In this document: piece after piece, positions 4,276 to 6,336 of the stretch | Layout: each line of letters starts with the position of its first letter | Numbering within the stretch: position 1 is the stretch's first letter | Assembly (NCBI GenBank): GCA_026982035.1 | Contig: JALSHW010000020.1 | Span: forward strand, 1-6,336 | Direction of reading: 5' to 3' | Origin: Phycisphaerales bacterium | Lineage (GTDB): Bacteria > Planctomycetota > Phycisphaerae > Phycisphaerales > UBA1924 | Length of the DNA: 6,336 bases | Translations under genes and position numbers: made by a program | Notes under the pieces: generated by a model | The model's input: the letters and a program-made list of their open reading frames with translations, nothing else | The model's database searches: none | Told to the model about the DNA's origin: nothing

Positions 4276-6336
4276 CTACTCGGTCTTGAGTACCACACTG
4301 ACTTCGCCGAATCCGATCACCACCACGCCATTGGCCGCTTGGGTCGTTGTTGGCTGGCGCTGGATTGACGCAGGCAGGGTCAGGTTAATCGAATCGCTCA
4401 ACTGGGCGTTGCGCTGATCGAGTATTTTGAGTGGGATATTCATCGCGCCGCCGTGTTGGCCGTTGCCTCCGTTGATCGCCCGGTGAATCAGAACCACACG
4501 ATCCCGCGCCCAGGCCGCATCGACATACGACCAATTACTCCGCTCAGGATCAAGCCCAACGGTATCACCATTGGTCGGATCAAAAACCCCCATCCCGCCA
4601 GAGCCAACAACGGCGATGTGCCGATCATGGGCACGCAGATCAACCCACCCACGATCCACGACTCGGCCTTGGGCATTGAAAGTGTTGAGCGGAATATCTC
4701 CAGCGGTCAAACCAATCGGCCAAAGCCCAACAAACTCATCGAGCACCACCAGCGTGTCATTGGCAATCCATCCAGCCGTGGTGTTGAACAACCCATCGTT
4801 CTGAATCACCCAGTCCAATGTTCCAGTTCGGGTAGAAACCGACAAGACCCGCCGGCTGGTGCCCACAAGCAAACTGCCCGATGGAGCCACACAAATCCAT
4901 CGAGGCGTGGCGGTCTGGGCGTGGAGCAGTTGAATCGTTTGCCCGGTCCGCGCGTCGATCGACGCGATCCGCGGAGCCCGCATCAACATTGCCCCGGCCT
5001 CAGGATCGTGATCGACATACCACATCCCCACAACACCAAGCACACCCGACGAAAGATCAACATCATGCACACGATTGACCGGAAGATCACCCTTCCACAA
5101 CAGATGCCCGGTCAACAGGTCGATCCCCATGCCCCGCCCGATCCGGTCCACCAACACCAGCACCGACCCATCACTGGAACTCAAAACTTGATTCGGCAGC
5201 ACCACGCCCTCGGTCGGAGAAAAAAACTGCCCATTAATCTGCACGGCTTCGTCGGGCTCTCTGGTGGAGTGTTCGAGCAGTTCGCCGATGACGCCTTCGA
5301 TTTTCCACCGGGTTTGGCCGGTAAATGTTTCGATGGATTCGATGAACCCAGCGCCGGGCTGACCATTGGGCGGTGCCCACAGCAACACCGTCTGAAACTC
5401 GTTGTGAACGACAACCACCGGCGGCTCAACATCAGGAGCCCGCCGCGTCCACAACACTTCAGCCGTCGAATCGACAAACCGAACCATCCGCGCCTGGGCA
5501 AGCTGAGGAGCAAACAACACCATCGTCTCAAACTCGGTCCTGATCGGCGAAACCACCGGAGAGCCCGTCAGAAGCATTGGCGTATCGGTGCGGACAAACT
5601 TGCTGCCGATGATCGGGGCGCGTTGTCCCGAAGAGAGCCCGATGGACAACGAGCCAGCGTCGATGGATTGTCCATTGATGGTGATGGTCATGGACGGAAA
5701 TGTGTGGCTCAGTTTGGCGGCGGCCTGGGCGGCCTCGGCTTGTCGCTGAGAATCCAACAATCCACCAACCAACACCGAACCCAGGGTGTCGAGGATCGAG
5801 CCGGATGGATTGACGCTGTGTGTGCTGAGTCGATTGATCGAATCAAACCCGGACTGTGCCGCCCGAACCGCCGCCGGCGGGTTGTTGGAGTTCATCCACC
5901 GATCGGCGGCCAATGCCCAGAGTTCCGGGGTCGTTGGTGCCCAGGGGTATTGCCGTGCGATTTGTTCGATGGTGTTGGGTGAATCGAAATCGGTGATCGC
6001 ATCACGATCAATCATCGCCAGTTCATCAAACATCATGCACACATCACGACCAAACTGAGCAACGATCGCATCAAGCTGTCGATTCGATTCAATATCAGCA
6101 CGAATCGCCAACCCTTTCCCTTTCCACATCTGGTTTGAAAGCGATGGGTTTTGGAGAACCGCGTGATACATACGCACGGCCTGCCGGTGCTGACCCCACG
6201 CCTGTTGCCAAGCGCCAAGGGTTATGTGCTGGGCGACGGTGTGTTCATCTGATCGAGCAACCACAGCGAGTCGATCAAGCAGCGTGGATCGAATCGAATC
6301 AGAAAGACCAAGGCCAGCGGTCGCCTGGACGGTCTG
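4276..6336 (-). CDS. TPR-like / PQQ-type beta-propeller protein, N-terminus outside window
   Basis: The frame is open from the window edge: GTG at 6264 is an internal codon, with 24 more in-frame residues before it. It ends at TAG 4278-4276, so 686 residues are visible. Residues about 36-170 are helical and TPR-like (a segment of type AWQ-AWG-HRQAV-MYHAVL, and another with W-LAADRW-N--PAAVRAA). From about 285 on, beta-rich repeats follow. These carry the PQQ-propeller turn D-x-x-TG-x-x-x-W or close variants, at about 336-344 (ETFTGQTRW), 406-414 (DLLTGHLLW), 461-469 (DARTGQTIQ), 501-509 (STRTGTLDW) and 586-593 (DPTNGDTV). Proteins of this build resemble BamB/quinoprotein-like propellers and usually act as scaffolds in or beyond the periplasm, but a signal peptide cannot be checked here and enzyme activity is not indicated. 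No function is assigned. It converges on rpiB with 27 bases between. Confidence 0.75.
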   Translation of the reverse strand, partial: QTVQATAGLGLSDSIRSTLLDRLAVVARSDEHTVAQHITLGAWQQAWGQHRQAVRMYHAVLQNPSLSNQMWKGKGLAIRADIESNRQLDAIVAQFGRDVCMMFDELAMIDRDAITDFDSPNTIEQIARQYPWAPTTPELWALAADRWMNSNNPPAAVRAAQSGFDSINRLSTHSVNPSGSILDTLGSVLVGGLLDSQRQAEAAQAAAKLSHTFPSMTITINGQSIDAGSLSIGLSSGQRAPIIGSKFVRTDTPMLLTGSPVVSPIRTEFETMVLFAPQLAQARMVRFVDSTAEVLWTRRAPDVEPPVVVVHNEFQTVLLWAPPNGQPGAGFIESIETFTGQTRWKIEGVIGELLEHSTREPDEAVQINGQFFSPTEGVVLPNQVLSSSDGSVLVLVDRIGRGMGIDLLTGHLLWKGDLPVNRVHDVDLSSGVLGVVGMWYVDHDPEAGAMLMRAPRIASIDARTGQTIQLLHAQTATPRWICVAPSGSLLVGTSRRVLSVSTRTGTLDWVIQNDGLFNTTAGWIANDTLVVLDEFVGLWPIGLTAGDIPLNTFNAQGRVVDRGWVDLRAHDRHIAVVGSGGMGVFDPTNGDTVGLDPERSNWSYVDAAWARDRVVLIHRAINGGNGQHGGAMNIPLKILDQRNAQLSDSINLTLPASIQRQPTTTQAANGVVVIGFGEVSVVLKTE

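Noticed and set aside
4453..5982. 509-codon open frame on the + strand
   Set aside because: It lies wholly antisense to the propeller gene, in the phase where codon positions 1 and 3 are complementary, which commonly leaves long open frames in G+C-rich genes. Its product is rich in Pro, Arg, His and Asn and has no domain character.

Overview
The window holds five genes from what looks like a moderately GC-rich bacterium. The style of the proteins (an isolated dnaA, a large PQQ-propeller protein, short Asp/Gln/Asn-rich insertions) suggests Planctomycetota, perhaps Phycisphaerae-like. That assignment is an inference from general resemblance and is not proved by any marker seen here.

Left part (1-2590): the 3' end of tadA (tRNA adenosine deaminase, + strand) converges on a complete dnaA (- strand). 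Between them lie about 420 noncoding bases, closed by a stem-loop after tadA and a compact intrinsic terminator after dnaA. This gap contains an 88% A/T stretch, three one-mismatch DnaA boxes (two spaced exactly 11 bp apart), a 9-bp direct repeat and a further hairpin. It is a reasonable candidate for the chromosomal replication origin. About 310 bases upstream of dnaA separate it from a divergent operon and hold the promoters.

Middle part (2591-4248, + strand): a two-gene operon. The first gene encodes a fusion of a Sua5/YrdC/YwlC-type domain with a low-molecular-weight phosphatase of the YwlE (protein-arginine phosphatase) type. The second, overlapping it by 4 bases (ATGA), is rpiB. The order Sua5 - YwlE - RpiB is the ywlC - ywlE - ywlF neighbourhood of Bacillus, here with the first two genes fused. 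By eye, the Sua5 domain has lost several residues that normally bind ATP and threonine/bicarbonate. The phosphatase domain keeps its whole catalytic loop, including the Thr linked to phosphoarginine specificity. This is the most interesting item in the window.

Right part (4276-6336, - strand): a long open frame running off the window edge. It encodes a protein with a helical, TPR-like N-terminal part and a PQQ-type beta-propeller C-terminal part. It converges on rpiB with only 27 bases between the stop codons. No mobile elements, CRISPR arrays, tRNA or rRNA genes were seen.
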